A DNA stretch of 23,044 bases from Euryarchaeota archaeon UBA596 (GCA_002498205.1 DAGQ01000054.1:1-23044); one strand, 5' to 3'; shown: positions 1 through 7,923, counted from the stretch's first letter. A program made the numbers and translations. Notes: generated from the sequence alone by a model not told the origin.

Positions 1-255
1 ATCTGCAAATTGTATTTCAACAACGGGTCTAAGGCCGTTTATTCCCATTCCAAAAGCAGTTGCTGCAATTCCTCCTTCTGCTAATGGAGAATCAAATACG
101 CGATGTTTTCCATATTTTTGTTGTAGGGTGTCTGTAACGCGGAAAACTCCACCGAAGAAACCAACATCTTCTCCGAAAATTATCACACTATCATCATTTT
201 TTAATTGAATGTCTAATGCTGAGTTTAATGCTTGAATCATATTCATTTCCGCCAT
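1..255 (-). CDS. 2-oxoacid dehydrogenase E1 component, beta subunit (N-terminal 85 residues)
   Basis: Partial gene; the 3' part lies beyond the left edge. With E1 alpha it forms the thiamine-diphosphate-dependent decarboxylase of pyruvate or branched-chain 2-oxoacid dehydrogenase and passes the acyl group to lipoyl-E2. The 85 visible residues contain the family signatures GEDVGFFGGVFRVT (residues 28-41) and DSPLAEGGIAATAFGMGING (55-74). The Glu of the PLAE stretch (E60) matches the conserved E1-beta glutamate that contacts the TPP aminopyrimidine. The ATG at 255 lies 4 nt after the E1-alpha stop, so the two are co-transcribed and probably translationally coupled. Sequence alone does not separate a pyruvate from a branched-chain substrate; the alpha subunit looks branched-chain-like. 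The family call is secure. Confidence 0.93.
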   Translation of the reverse strand, partial: MAEMNMIQALNSALDIQLKNDDSVIIFGEDVGFFGGVFRVTDTLQQKYGKHRVFDSPLAEGGIAATAFGMGINGLRPVVEIQFAD

Positions 256-259
256 AATA

Positions 260-1495
260 TCACTTTCCTAATTCCTCTCTTTGTTCTTGAATATGCCAAG
301 GAACTTCTTCGTAAACATCAGTAAATATTGTTGATGCAGGGGGAAATGGACCATTAGCCAAATCGCCATATTTTACCGCTTCCTTGTAGGCCGACATTAC
401 TTCTGAATCAATTTTTTCTTTAAGTTTCTGATCTCTTTTTTCATCCCATTCACCAATTTTGATTAAATGCATCTTAAGGCGTTCAACAGGATCGCCTCCA
501 GGCCAAAATTCTGCTTCGTTTTCAGGGCGATATCTAGAAGGATCGTCTGATGAACTATGTGCTCCAGCACGATATGTATAGATTTCAATGTGTGTGGGTC
601 CTAATCCTGCTCTTGCTCTCGTTGCAGCCCACTTTGTAATTGAATAAAGCGCTAAGAAATCATTCCCATCCACTCTGAAACATGGAATGTCGTATGAAAG
701 TCCTCTTGATGCAAAATTTACGCCTCCCGTTGCCAAATTTTTGTGTGTTGAAATTGCCCATTGGTTATTCACAACATTAAGGATTATTGGTGGTTTGAAT
801 GCACTGGCAAAATTTAGGCCATAGTGATAATCACCTTGAGCGCTAGTACCATCTCCTAGCCATGTAATGGTGACTTCGTCAACACTTTTGTATGAACTTG
901 CCATTGCAACCCCTACTGCTTGACTAAATTGAGTCCCAACTGGACTTGAAATAGATATAAATCTCCCTTCTTTGTATGTATAATGTACTGGCATTTGCCT
1001 ACCCTTAGCATTATCTAACTCATTTCCAATACAATGGCAAATCATTGAAACCATGTCTCTTCCTCTTACGAATTGAGCTCCAGGTTGCCTGTATGAGGGA
1101 AAAATCCAATCCTGATCTTCAAGTGCCATGGTTTGTGCAATCGCTATTGCTTCTTCGCCGAGGGATCTCATATAGAAAGAAAGTTTTCCTGTTCTTTGCA
1201 TTTTCATCATCCTATCATCAAAAATTCTTAATCTCATCATATGTTCTAAACCTGTTTTTAGGATGTCAGCGTCTAGTTCAGGGTTCCACTCTCCTTTGGC
1301 TTCAAAATTATCATTTAATACACGTAGTAATCCAAATGCATGAGGTTCAGAATCTTTTGTAGTACAATTTAGGGGGTCTAATTTTTTCAAATCTTCAGGT
1401 TGAAAACTCCATTTATTGAAAATGGGGTTTTCTCCGGGCCTTGCCGGTGGTGTTCCTATACGGAATGGAATGTCAGATTTTTTATTTTCACTCAT
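260..1495 (-). CDS. 2-oxoacid dehydrogenase E1 component, alpha subunit (branched-chain-like)
   Basis: A 411-aa thiamine-diphosphate-binding E1 alpha subunit. The TPP/Mg motif is complete: it starts with GDG at 214-216 and ends with NN at 243-244. The stretch AGAHSSSDDPSRYR (about 310-323) matches the loop that carries the regulatory serines in mitochondrial branched-chain E1 alpha, and the roughly 60-residue N-terminal extension also resembles that family more than bacterial PDH E1 alpha. The likely reaction is oxidative decarboxylation of branched-chain 2-oxoacids or pyruvate, in the cytoplasm, as an alpha2beta2 heterotetramer with the next gene. The ATG at 1495 has a good GGAGG site 6 nt upstream. 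It lies 15 nt after lipA and 4 nt before E1 beta, so all three are one operon. Substrate specificity is inferred. Confidence 0.93.
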   Translation of the reverse strand: MSENKKSDIPFRIGTPPARPGENPIFNKWSFQPEDLKKLDPLNCTTKDSEPHAFGLLRVLNDNFEAKGEWNPELDADILKTGLEHMMRLRIFDDRMMKMQRTGKLSFYMRSLGEEAIAIAQTMALEDQDWIFPSYRQPGAQFVRGRDMVSMICHCIGNELDNAKGRQMPVHYTYKEGRFISISSPVGTQFSQAVGVAMASSYKSVDEVTITWLGDGTSAQGDYHYGLNFASAFKPPIILNVVNNQWAISTHKNLATGGVNFASRGLSYDIPCFRVDGNDFLALYSITKWAATRARAGLGPTHIEIYTYRAGAHSSSDDPSRYRPENEAEFWPGGDPVERLKMHLIKIGEWDEKRDQKLKEKIDSEVMSAYKEAVKYGDLANGPFPPASTIFTDVYEEVPWHIQEQREELGK

Positions 1496-1501
1496 TTTAT
1501 T

Positions 1502-1506
1502 CCTCC
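1502..1506 (-). promoter_or_regulatory. Shine-Dalgarno site of E1 alpha
   Basis: GGAGG on the minus strand, 6 nt ahead of the ATG at 1495 and inside the 15-nt gap after lipA. It supports this start over internal methionines. Confidence 0.75.
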
Positions 1507-1510
1507 ATTC

Positions 1511-2581
1511 TCATTGGTTCGCCTCACAAGCAGTAGGACTTAAGTGATGTCGGTTCTCAAAAATTCGGTTTGAAACTCTGACATAAGCACCAGGTAGAAT
1601 TTCATTATTATTGGGATCTAAAGTTTTTCTGAGTAATAATCCAGCTTTGAAAGAAGACCTAACAAATGGTCCCGAAGCAACACCCGAAAATCCTTTTTCA
1701 ATCGCAATTTCAGCCCATTCATCATAAAGATGCGGTTCGGGAAATCTATCTACTTTCAAATGTTTTTTAGATGGTGCCAAATATTGACCAATTGTAATTA
1801 AATCAACATTTGCTTCACGAATAAGATTCATGGCATCAATAATTTCATCATCACTCTCTCCAACACCCACCATTAGTGATGTTTTTGTTATGATGTCAGG
1901 TCTTATTTTCTTTGCTTGCTTTAGGATTAAGAGTGATTGTTCGAAAGATGCTCTTGGGTCTCTAACTTTTTTATCGAGTCTAGGGACACACTCTACATTG
2001 TGAGCAAAAACAGAAAGAGGGCTGTTTTCTAAAAGTATCTTTAGTGCATCTATATCTCCTGCTAAATCAGAACAAAGAAGTTCGAGTGTTAGATTTGGTT
2101 GTCTTTTGTGAACTTCATCTATACATTTGCCATAATGGGCAGCTCCACTATCGGATAAATCGTCACGATTTACAACAGTTATTACTGCATGTCGTAAATT
2201 CATTGATTCTACCGCATCTGCCAGGTTTTTTGGTTCTTCTTCATCTAATGGCGGTGGTTTAGATATTGTTCCAACCGCACAAAATTTACAACCTCTTGTA
2301 CATTCTTTTCCTGCAATCATGAATGTGGCATCTCCGCTAGACCAACAATCGTGAATATTGGGGCATTTTGCTTCTTCACAAACAGTGTGTAATTTATTAT
2401 CTTTTACTGAGGCTTTAGTTTCATTGAATTTTGCTTGTTGTTTTGCATTTGGTAATTTGATATTAAACCAAGAAGGTAACCTTTTTTGGGATCTATTTTT
2501 TGCATTTTCATTTGAATCTTGCAAAACAGGTAGATGTTGTTTGGTCATCCTATTCAGTAGACCCTGTATTGGGTGTTTCAA
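1511..2581 (-). CDS. lipA: Lipoyl synthase (radical SAM)
   Basis: A radical-SAM enzyme that inserts two sulfurs into octanoyl groups on lipoyl-domain proteins. Both [4Fe-4S] sites are present: the auxiliary cluster motif CX4CX5C (C68, C73, C79) and the SAM motif CX3CX2C (CTRGCKFC; C94, C98, C101). The late RSSF (308-311) corresponds to the family's conserved RSSY, whose serine ligates the auxiliary cluster. About 45 residues follow it, longer than the short tail I expect for this family. It is first in the operon with E1 alpha and E1 beta, which need a lipoylated E2. The start is uncertain: the TTG at 2581 gives 356 aa; the ATG at 2548 gives 345 aa and keeps every motif. Neither has a clear Shine-Dalgarno site. 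Confidence 0.95.
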   Translation of the reverse strand: MKHPIQGLLNRMTKQHLPVLQDSNENAKNRSQKRLPSWFNIKLPNAKQQAKFNETKASVKDNKLHTVCEEAKCPNIHDCWSSGDATFMIAGKECTRGCKFCAVGTISKPPPLDEEEPKNLADAVESMNLRHAVITVVNRDDLSDSGAAHYGKCIDEVHKRQPNLTLELLCSDLAGDIDALKILLENSPLSVFAHNVECVPRLDKKVRDPRASFEQSLLILKQAKKIRPDIITKTSLMVGVGESDDEIIDAMNLIREANVDLITIGQYLAPSKKHLKVDRFPEPHLYDEWAEIAIEKGFSGVASGPFVRSSFKAGLLLRKTLDPNNNEILPGAYVRVSNRIFENRHHLSPTACEANQ

Positions 2582-2648
2582 AAAGTGTTTGTTTATTGTA
2601 ATAAATCAAATCACTAACCTTCAAACGTACAATTGCTTAAGCAGTGAT
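2582..2648. promoter_or_regulatory. Divergent promoter region, lipA operon / SDR gene
   Basis: A 67-nt gap between two genes transcribed away from each other, so it must hold both promoters. On the minus strand TTTATTAC (2598-2605) is a plausible TATA element for the lipA operon; it would place transcription start close to the TTG start codon, which favours a short leader and perhaps the ATG at 2548. No convincing TATA element was seen for the plus-strand gene. Confidence 0.4.
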
Positions 2649-3407
2649 ATGGCCGAGGATAATATTAGCAACAACAAGAACTCCAAAAAACTTGTATTAG
2701 TTACAGGTTCAGCTAAACGTTTAGGCGCTGCAATTGCTATAAAATTTGCCGAATCTGGATATGATGTAATCATACATTATAATAATTCAAAAAATGAAGC
2801 GGAAAATGTTGTAAATAAAATTAAGAAATTAGGTAATGATGCTATCATGATTAAAGCCGATTTAACTAAGGATTTGGATCAATTTTTATCCGAGGTAATT
2901 AATTCAGACTTGGTAAGAGAAAGAGGTGGGCTTGATGTTTTGATTAATTCAGCTTCAAAATATGAAAAAGTGGCTTTTTCAAATGTTACAAAAGAAATGT
3001 GGGATTCAATGCACGGCATCAATTCTAAGGCTCCTTATTTCATAATCCAAGGTTTATTACAGTCTTTGAGGGTAGTAAATGGATGTGTTATTAATATGGT
3101 AGACACATCTTACAAATATCCTTGGGAAAATTATACTAATTATTGTGCTAGTAAAGCTTCTTTGTATAATTTAACTATGAGTTTATCATATGAATTAGCA
3201 CCATTAGTTAGGGTTAATGGAATTGCCCCTGGTGCAATAATGTTTCCTGAATGGATTGAAGATGAAGATAAGGATATTATTCTTAATCAAATTCCTATGG
3301 AAAGGGAGGGTACTGTAATGGAGATTGCAGAAACCGCATTATTTTTAGCAGATGGGCCAAATTATATCACGGGCCAAATTATTGCTGTAGATGGTGGATT
3401 AAAATAA
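2649..3407 (+). CDS. Pteridine-reductase-like short-chain dehydrogenase
   Basis: A 252-aa NADP(H)-dependent SDR oxidoreductase. The cofactor motif is TGSAKRLG (19-26), the TGxxxRxG form seen in PTR1/FolM pteridine reductases, followed by HYNNSKNEA (43-51), close to the trypanosomatid PTR1 equivalent. The active site has D152, Y165 and K169 (YCASK). The Asp 13 residues before the Tyr replaces the usual SDR serine, exactly the Asp-Tyr-Lys arrangement of PTR1. LINSAS (98-103) and the C-terminal VDGG (247-250) complete the fold. It probably reduces a pterin or dihydrofolate-like substrate. The open frame extends back to 2358 but that part is antisense to lipA, so the ATG at 2649 is chosen; the extension has no SDR homology. 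The pterin substrate is inferred from motifs. Confidence 0.88.
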   Translation: MAEDNISNNKNSKKLVLVTGSAKRLGAAIAIKFAESGYDVIIHYNNSKNEAENVVNKIKKLGNDAIMIKADLTKDLDQFLSEVINSDLVRERGGLDVLINSASKYEKVAFSNVTKEMWDSMHGINSKAPYFIIQGLLQSLRVVNGCVINMVDTSYKYPWENYTNYCASKASLYNLTMSLSYELAPLVRVNGIAPGAIMFPEWIEDEDKDIILNQIPMEREGTVMEIAETALFLADGPNYITGQIIAVDGGLK

Positions 3408-3444
3408 AAAAAATCAAAAAAAGTTATTGATTAAAAGTACATAG

Positions 3445-3452
3445 TCATATAT
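3445..3452 (+). promoter_or_regulatory. TATA element for the EF-hand gene; leaderless start
   Basis: TCATATAT is centred about 25 nt ahead of the ATG at 3473. Archaeal TATA boxes sit about 26 nt before transcription start, so transcription would begin at or beside the ATG, giving a leaderless mRNA. This agrees with the lack of any Shine-Dalgarno sequence there. Confidence 0.55.
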
Positions 3453-3472
3453 CTCCTATTACTCGGCTTTTC

Positions 3473-4648
3473 ATGGGATGGCTACAATCTACATCGATTG
3501 ACCTATCAGAATCTTCTGATGGTGGGACTTTTTCAGCGAAATCTTGTATTTCTAGTGATTTAAATTTATTTGCAGATGATGAGGGTTTACATTTCAAAGT
3601 GGGACTTGCTGAAAAAACATTTAAAAAAGGAGAAATTCAAGCATTAAGGACGATTAGGGAAGAAAAAACACTTCCTGCTATTTGGATTCTCCAAGCAAAA
3701 TTAGATGATGGCGATTGGATTGATATTTTGGAAAGTTATGATGAACATTCATTGTTGAATATGATGAATGGCATTGCCTCTAAATTATTGTTGCCAATTA
3801 AGGAACACACTGGGCGCTTAGTCCGTAGAGATGAACATGGCATGGGTGTTGTTGAGCAGTTGGCTAGGTACCCCGACCGTTGGCCTAGGCCAGATAAATT
3901 ACCTTCCATACAATTTGGGTTTAGAAGGGGGCAAGATAATGTTTACACTACAATTCCCACACGTTCAACTCAATCTGCACTCTTGTTTTTTTGGGGTACT
4001 TTTTTGTTTTCAATTGCTATTGGAATATCGATGTTATTCATTAGATCAATTGGAGATACAGATTATACTCAGCTAATTTGGGTATTTATATTTCCATTTT
4101 TAACATGCGGTTACTGGTTAATCTTTAATTCAAACACAGGTCAATTAGAATCTCGACATAAGTTGATAATTTCTGCTACAAATATTTCCTTACAAGCTAA
4201 ATTTTTAGGATTAATTCCTTTGAAAACTAAGATTTGGGATTTGGAAAATTTTGTAGATATTGATGCTAATGATGATGGGCGATTGACATTATTCGTTGGC
4301 GATAGAAGATATTCTATGAGTATGCATAGAAGAGAAGCTGAATGGTTTGTTGGAGAAGTTGCAACTCAGATGGAACAACTGATGGTTGATAGGATAAATG
4401 ATGTTAGAAAATCAATGAATTTAGAATTAAAAGAAGCATTTAAGAAATTTGATGTTAATAATGATGGCAATTTATCTCCTGATGAATTAGAGGCTGCGAT
4501 TGACGAATTTGGAATCGGACTTTCAAAATTACAAATGAAGGTTCTGATGAGAGATATAGATAGAGATTCAGACGGTAAAATAGACTACAGTGAATTTGTT
4601 GAAAGGTTCTCTTCAATGGCTAATAGTCAAAGCACAGAAGAAGAATAA
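3473..4648 (+). CDS. Two-TM membrane protein with a C-terminal EF-hand pair
   Basis: A 391-aa protein of unknown name. An N-terminal soluble region (1-165) is followed by two hydrophobic helices, about 168-190 and 201-218, which would put both ends on the same, probably cytoplasmic, side. A beta-rich stretch (230-300) may be a PH-like domain. The C-terminus has two canonical EF-hand loops: DVNNDGNLSPDE (327-338) and DRDSDGKIDYSE (363-374). Each has acidic or Asn ligands at 1, 3 and 5, Gly at 6, a hydrophobic residue at 8 and Glu at 12, with flanking helices as in calmodulin. It should therefore bind two calcium ions cooperatively, perhaps as a membrane-tethered sensor. It lies upstream of two large surface-protein genes. 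The ATG at 3473 is supported by the TATA element. The calcium sites are clear; the role is unknown. Confidence 0.9.
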   Translation: MGWLQSTSIDLSESSDGGTFSAKSCISSDLNLFADDEGLHFKVGLAEKTFKKGEIQALRTIREEKTLPAIWILQAKLDDGDWIDILESYDEHSLLNMMNGIASKLLLPIKEHTGRLVRRDEHGMGVVEQLARYPDRWPRPDKLPSIQFGFRRGQDNVYTTIPTRSTQSALLFFWGTFLFSIAIGISMLFIRSIGDTDYTQLIWVFIFPFLTCGYWLIFNSNTGQLESRHKLIISATNISLQAKFLGLIPLKTKIWDLENFVDIDANDDGRLTLFVGDRRYSMSMHRREAEWFVGEVATQMEQLMVDRINDVRKSMNLELKEAFKKFDVNNDGNLSPDELEAAIDEFGIGLSKLQMKVLMRDIDRDSDGKIDYSEFVERFSSMANSQSTEEE

Positions 4649-4649
4649 G

Positions 4650-4731
4650 TGCTGGGGGTGGGATTTGAACCCACGAAGGCTTCGCCACCGGATCTTAAGT
4701 CCGGCCCCTTTGACCACTCGGGTACCCCAGC
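4650..4731 (-). tRNA. tRNA-Leu (anticodon UAA)
   Basis: An 82-nt class II tRNA on the minus strand. The acceptor stem GCTGGGG pairs with CCCCAGC and is followed by discriminator A. The D arm has CCC/GGG. The anticodon stem CCGGA/TCCGG encloses loop CTTAAGA, giving anticodon TAA, which reads UUA leucine codons. A 13-nt variable arm contains a GGC/GCC stem, and the T arm is GTGGG-TTCAAAT-CCCAC. There is no intron and no encoded CCA. Its 3' end faces the end of the EF-hand gene with one base between them. Confidence 0.96.
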
Positions 4732-4848
4732 GGCCCTCCGAAAACGAACTAGTTTTTCAACGAGTAGGATAATATCACTAAATTTACATTGTTATGTACA
4801 TAAGACGGCAAACCGTTTAATGCTCTACTCTTACGGTTACTTGTTAAC

Positions 4849-4853
4849 GGGTG
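4849..4853 (+). promoter_or_regulatory. Shine-Dalgarno-like site of the 992-aa surface protein
   Basis: GGGTG lies 5 nt before the ATG at 4859. It favours this start over the in-frame ATG at 4820 and over the longer open frame that would run through the tRNA. Confidence 0.5.
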
Positions 4854-4858
4854 TAGTT

Positions 4859-7837
4859 ATGTCGCGTAGTTCCTATCAATCAAAAGCATTAGTACTCTGT
4901 TTAATGTTTATTTGCTCAATATTTTCAACCTTAATACATTTTGAAGCCAGTGAGGATGATTTAATGGAAATAATTCCTGTAATGTATTCTACATCGGCAG
5001 ATCAAGACTACAGATTTTACTTTGATGCGCTAACTCAAGATGATATAGATTCGGGAATGACTGGTGATGGAAAAATAACAACACGTGAACCAAGTAGTGG
5101 TTCACAATCAAAAATCAGCATCATGGATAGTGCAGGAGTATTTATGACTCCGTTTCTTCTATCTGACATAAATATAAGTGGAGTTTCTAATGAAATAGAT
5201 TTCAATGTTTTTTATCAATTTTCAGGTCCTGATGGGGCTACGGCAGAAATGGATATTATATTGAAGAGTGGAAATACAATCATTTCTACACAGACAGAAG
5301 AGTTAGATAATCCTTGTAATGGTTTTTTTGGAAGTGATGCATGTGATGAAGAAAACCCAGATGATGAAAAAATTGTTTTTGAGAATGTTAACACCTTTAT
5401 GGTAGAATCAGGTAGTATGTTGAAAGTAGAATTAGAAATAGTCTCTACAAATCAGTGTGATTCAGGTGGTTTTGGAGACTCTGGTTGTGATGTAAATATC
5501 TTTTATGGAGATATTTCTAATGACAATCAAGAGACCTATCTTAGCGTTAGAACTAACACTCTTGCTGGAAGTTCATTTAAAGTGCATAAAGAAGGCGCTG
5601 GATGGAATGATGTAGAAACATTAGATTGGTACCCTCATGATTCAGATGAGGATCGGAGAATTCAAATTTCTGTAGATGTTAGAAGTGCCTTTGGACGGGC
5701 AGATATTTCTGAAATCGAATTATTGATTGATGATGCAGACGGAATTGAGGGTGTTGAAGAATTTTCATACACATTCTCAAATAATGATCTGATTTTAGAC
5801 AATGGCGGTTTGGTTGGAAATGTAGTTTATGTTTATGATAAGGGCGGACTTAAAGCAGGAACTTACCCACTTGAATTAAGAGTAAAAGATCTTCAACATG
5901 ATCAACCAGTTACTTTTAGTCATGAACCAATAATTTCGAATACTTATGGAATTGATTTCGAATTAGCAGAAAATCAAGGGGATACATTACTTGTTGCACC
6001 AGGGCAGACAAGTAGATTAGAATTTTCTTTATCTCATATTGGTTACTCAAGCAATGAAATGTCTGTTGAATTATCTATTCAACCTCCATTATCTTCTGAT
6101 TGGCAAGTAGAGTTTGATCAACCCGTGGGTGGGTATCAACTTGATTATGGAGGAACTATGATTAAGCCAACATTACTGATTAAAGCGCCAGACGAAGATA
6201 TGTCCTCAACACCTTCAAATATCAACATTATAGCAGTTCCAAAGGCTAATAATTCACAAGTTACAGACGTTTCTCAACTATTATTGGATGTTGAAGAAAT
6301 AGATGTATATTCAGACCCTCGCCTGTCTCTTTTTGAAGATGCGGAGCATCAAATTCAAATTGCAGATTCGGTAGATTTATCTGGAGACTTCGACGAAACC
6401 TCTTCTAATTTTGTAAATTTTGAAGGTACAGGAGAATTCTTCCTAGATATAAGAAATACTGGTTTTGATGTTGATAGCTTTAGGATGAAGTTTCTTGAGA
6501 TACCAGATCAATGGGATGCAGCATTCGTCAATAATAATACAGGAGAATCAATATTGAAAGAACAAGGAGCATATCCTTCTGGTGATGTGAGTTCTAATGC
6601 TGTTGAAACAATTTTAGTAGAGGTATATCCTCCAATCGATAGGGAAGCTCCAGATCTTGGAAAAATAACACTAGAAGTTACCAGTGCTAATGATTTAACC
6701 TTAAGGGCTACAATCTCATTCACTGTTCAAAGAACCTTCGGAGTTCATTCAACAGTAATTTATGATTGTGATGCAGCGCCCTTGGGTCACGTGAATGTTG
6801 AAATTTCTACGTGTAAAAATCCAGAGTACAATGATGAAACATTTAGGTTAAAAATTACTAGTTCTGTTTCTGAATCAGATACGCAATTAACTACATTCCA
6901 AATAAAAAATCCAAGTTTATTAGATAAAGAAATCTTAACTCCTGATGGTAACTTTGTTTCACAAAAGGACTATTATGGTTCTTGGGACTTTAAGATCTAT
7001 GATTCTAATAGTTCACAAACCTCTAATGTAAAATTATCTTCTGGTGATTCAGCAGAAATAAAATTACTTGTTAAACCGAGCATGGGTATGCTTTCCGGCA
7101 ATCATACGATTTATCTAAGAATTATCGAAGAAGTAGAAGCGAATTCAGGAATCGATCCAAAGTATTTTGATATGCCTTTAACTGTATTTATTGGTGAAGA
7201 TGAGCCACAGATTGAAATCACCCAGATTTCCAAGAACGAACTTATTGGAATAAATTCTTTTGAAGAGATAGAAATGAGAATTTATAATGTTGCGAATGTA
7301 GAAACTTTGGTCTTACTCAAATTAGAATCAACGATTGGTGAAAATTGGAAAGTAACATTAGAATCTGAAGATGGAGGTGAACTATTGACCGTAGATCCAT
7401 TTAGTGAAAAGAATTTCACAATAAGAATAGATTCTCCAACTTGTATGAGGCACAATGAAGTTTATGATTTTGAAATTACAGCAAAACCACTAGATATGAA
7501 TGAAGCATATGGTGATGAATTTACAACTACGCACGATGTAAGGATTCAAACAAATGTAGAAAGTATAACTTGTAGGGTGCAATCTGAATTATTTAGTGAG
7601 CCGGATCCAGTTACTATTGGTGTATTGGGTGCGGTGGTATTGATGTTTGTAGTTTGGTTTTCACGTAGAGGTGCAAATGGTCAAGAATTAGATATGTGGG
7701 CTGGTGAAGAATTATTTGATGAGAGTAGCGACACCTCTTCTTCAATTTCCGAAGAAACAGAAACTATTGAAGAAACTATTGAAGAGGTTCCAGAACCTAT
7801 AACTTATGAAGAAGTAGAATTAGTTGAAGAGGACTAA
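4859..7837 (+). CDS. Type I membrane-anchored surface protein with NEW3/CARDB-like beta modules
   Basis: A 992-aa protein, apparently secreted and membrane-anchored. Residues 1-34 form a signal peptide: basic start, hydrophobic core ALVLCLMFICSIFSTLI, then small residues. The ectodomain is acidic and beta-rich, with stretches such as FFLDIRNTGFDVDSF (about 526-540) that resemble NEW3/CARDB-type extracellular modules. Two close cysteine pairs, C153/C162 and C200/C210, look like small disulfide loops. A TM helix (about 914-934) precedes SRRG and a cytoplasmic tail of about 55 residues very rich in Glu. It sits directly ahead of the giant TGase-like gene on the same strand, with a hairpin between them. 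No enzymatic motif was seen; a structural or adhesive role is inferred. Confidence 0.88.
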   Translation: MSRSSYQSKALVLCLMFICSIFSTLIHFEASEDDLMEIIPVMYSTSADQDYRFYFDALTQDDIDSGMTGDGKITTREPSSGSQSKISIMDSAGVFMTPFLLSDINISGVSNEIDFNVFYQFSGPDGATAEMDIILKSGNTIISTQTEELDNPCNGFFGSDACDEENPDDEKIVFENVNTFMVESGSMLKVELEIVSTNQCDSGGFGDSGCDVNIFYGDISNDNQETYLSVRTNTLAGSSFKVHKEGAGWNDVETLDWYPHDSDEDRRIQISVDVRSAFGRADISEIELLIDDADGIEGVEEFSYTFSNNDLILDNGGLVGNVVYVYDKGGLKAGTYPLELRVKDLQHDQPVTFSHEPIISNTYGIDFELAENQGDTLLVAPGQTSRLEFSLSHIGYSSNEMSVELSIQPPLSSDWQVEFDQPVGGYQLDYGGTMIKPTLLIKAPDEDMSSTPSNINIIAVPKANNSQVTDVSQLLLDVEEIDVYSDPRLSLFEDAEHQIQIADSVDLSGDFDETSSNFVNFEGTGEFFLDIRNTGFDVDSFRMKFLEIPDQWDAAFVNNNTGESILKEQGAYPSGDVSSNAVETILVEVYPPIDREAPDLGKITLEVTSANDLTLRATISFTVQRTFGVHSTVIYDCDAAPLGHVNVEISTCKNPEYNDETFRLKITSSVSESDTQLTTFQIKNPSLLDKEILTPDGNFVSQKDYYGSWDFKIYDSNSSQTSNVKLSSGDSAEIKLLVKPSMGMLSGNHTIYLRIIEEVEANSGIDPKYFDMPLTVFIGEDEPQIEITQISKNELIGINSFEEIEMRIYNVANVETLVLLKLESTIGENWKVTLESEDGGELLTVDPFSEKNFTIRIDSPTCMRHNEVYDFEITAKPLDMNEAYGDEFTTTHDVRIQTNVESITCRVQSELFSEPDPVTIGVLGAVVLMFVVWFSRRGANGQELDMWAGEELFDESSDTSSSISEETETIEETIEEVPEPITYEEVELVEED

Positions 7838-7842
7838 TTTTT

Positions 7843-7860
7843 CACCCCCTTTAGGGGGTG
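7843..7860 (+). terminator. GC-rich hairpin between the two surface-protein genes
   Basis: A perfect 7-bp stem, CACCCCC/GGGGGTG, closes a TTTA loop 5 nt after the stop codon of the 992-aa protein. Only a weak T stretch (CTTTGT) follows. It stands out in AT-rich DNA and may be a terminator, a 3'-end stabiliser, or a control element for the giant downstream gene. Confidence 0.5.
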
Positions 7861-7923
7861 CTTTGTATGAACAACGCACCATTCCCCTTAAGTCCCTCTT
7901 TGTCCGGGTAGTGATGAGGTGAG
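7861..7923 (+). promoter_or_regulatory. Leader of the giant gene with a possible 14-codon upstream ORF and RBS
   Basis: The leader contains an ATG at 7867 opening a 14-codon frame that stops at 7911 in TAG, followed in frame by TGA and TGA. The right arm of the hairpin (GGGGGTG) sits 6 nt before this ATG. GAGGTGA (7916-7922) is the ribosome site of the giant gene, unusually close to its ATG at 7924. Whether the short frame is translated is unknown. Confidence 0.35.

Noticed and set aside
2358..2648. Upstream in-frame extension of the SDR gene
   Set aside because: It runs antisense to lipA, starts with a weak codon, encodes a Cys/Phe-rich sequence without SDR similarity, and the ATG at 2649 fits the family start.
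4590..4772. Plus-strand 60-codon frame across the tRNA
   Set aside because: It is a shadow of the EF-hand gene end and of the antisense tRNA sequence.
4649..4858. N-terminal extension of the 992-aa surface protein
   Set aside because: It would translate through the antisense strand of the tRNA-Leu gene, and the signal peptide begins at the ATG at 4859.
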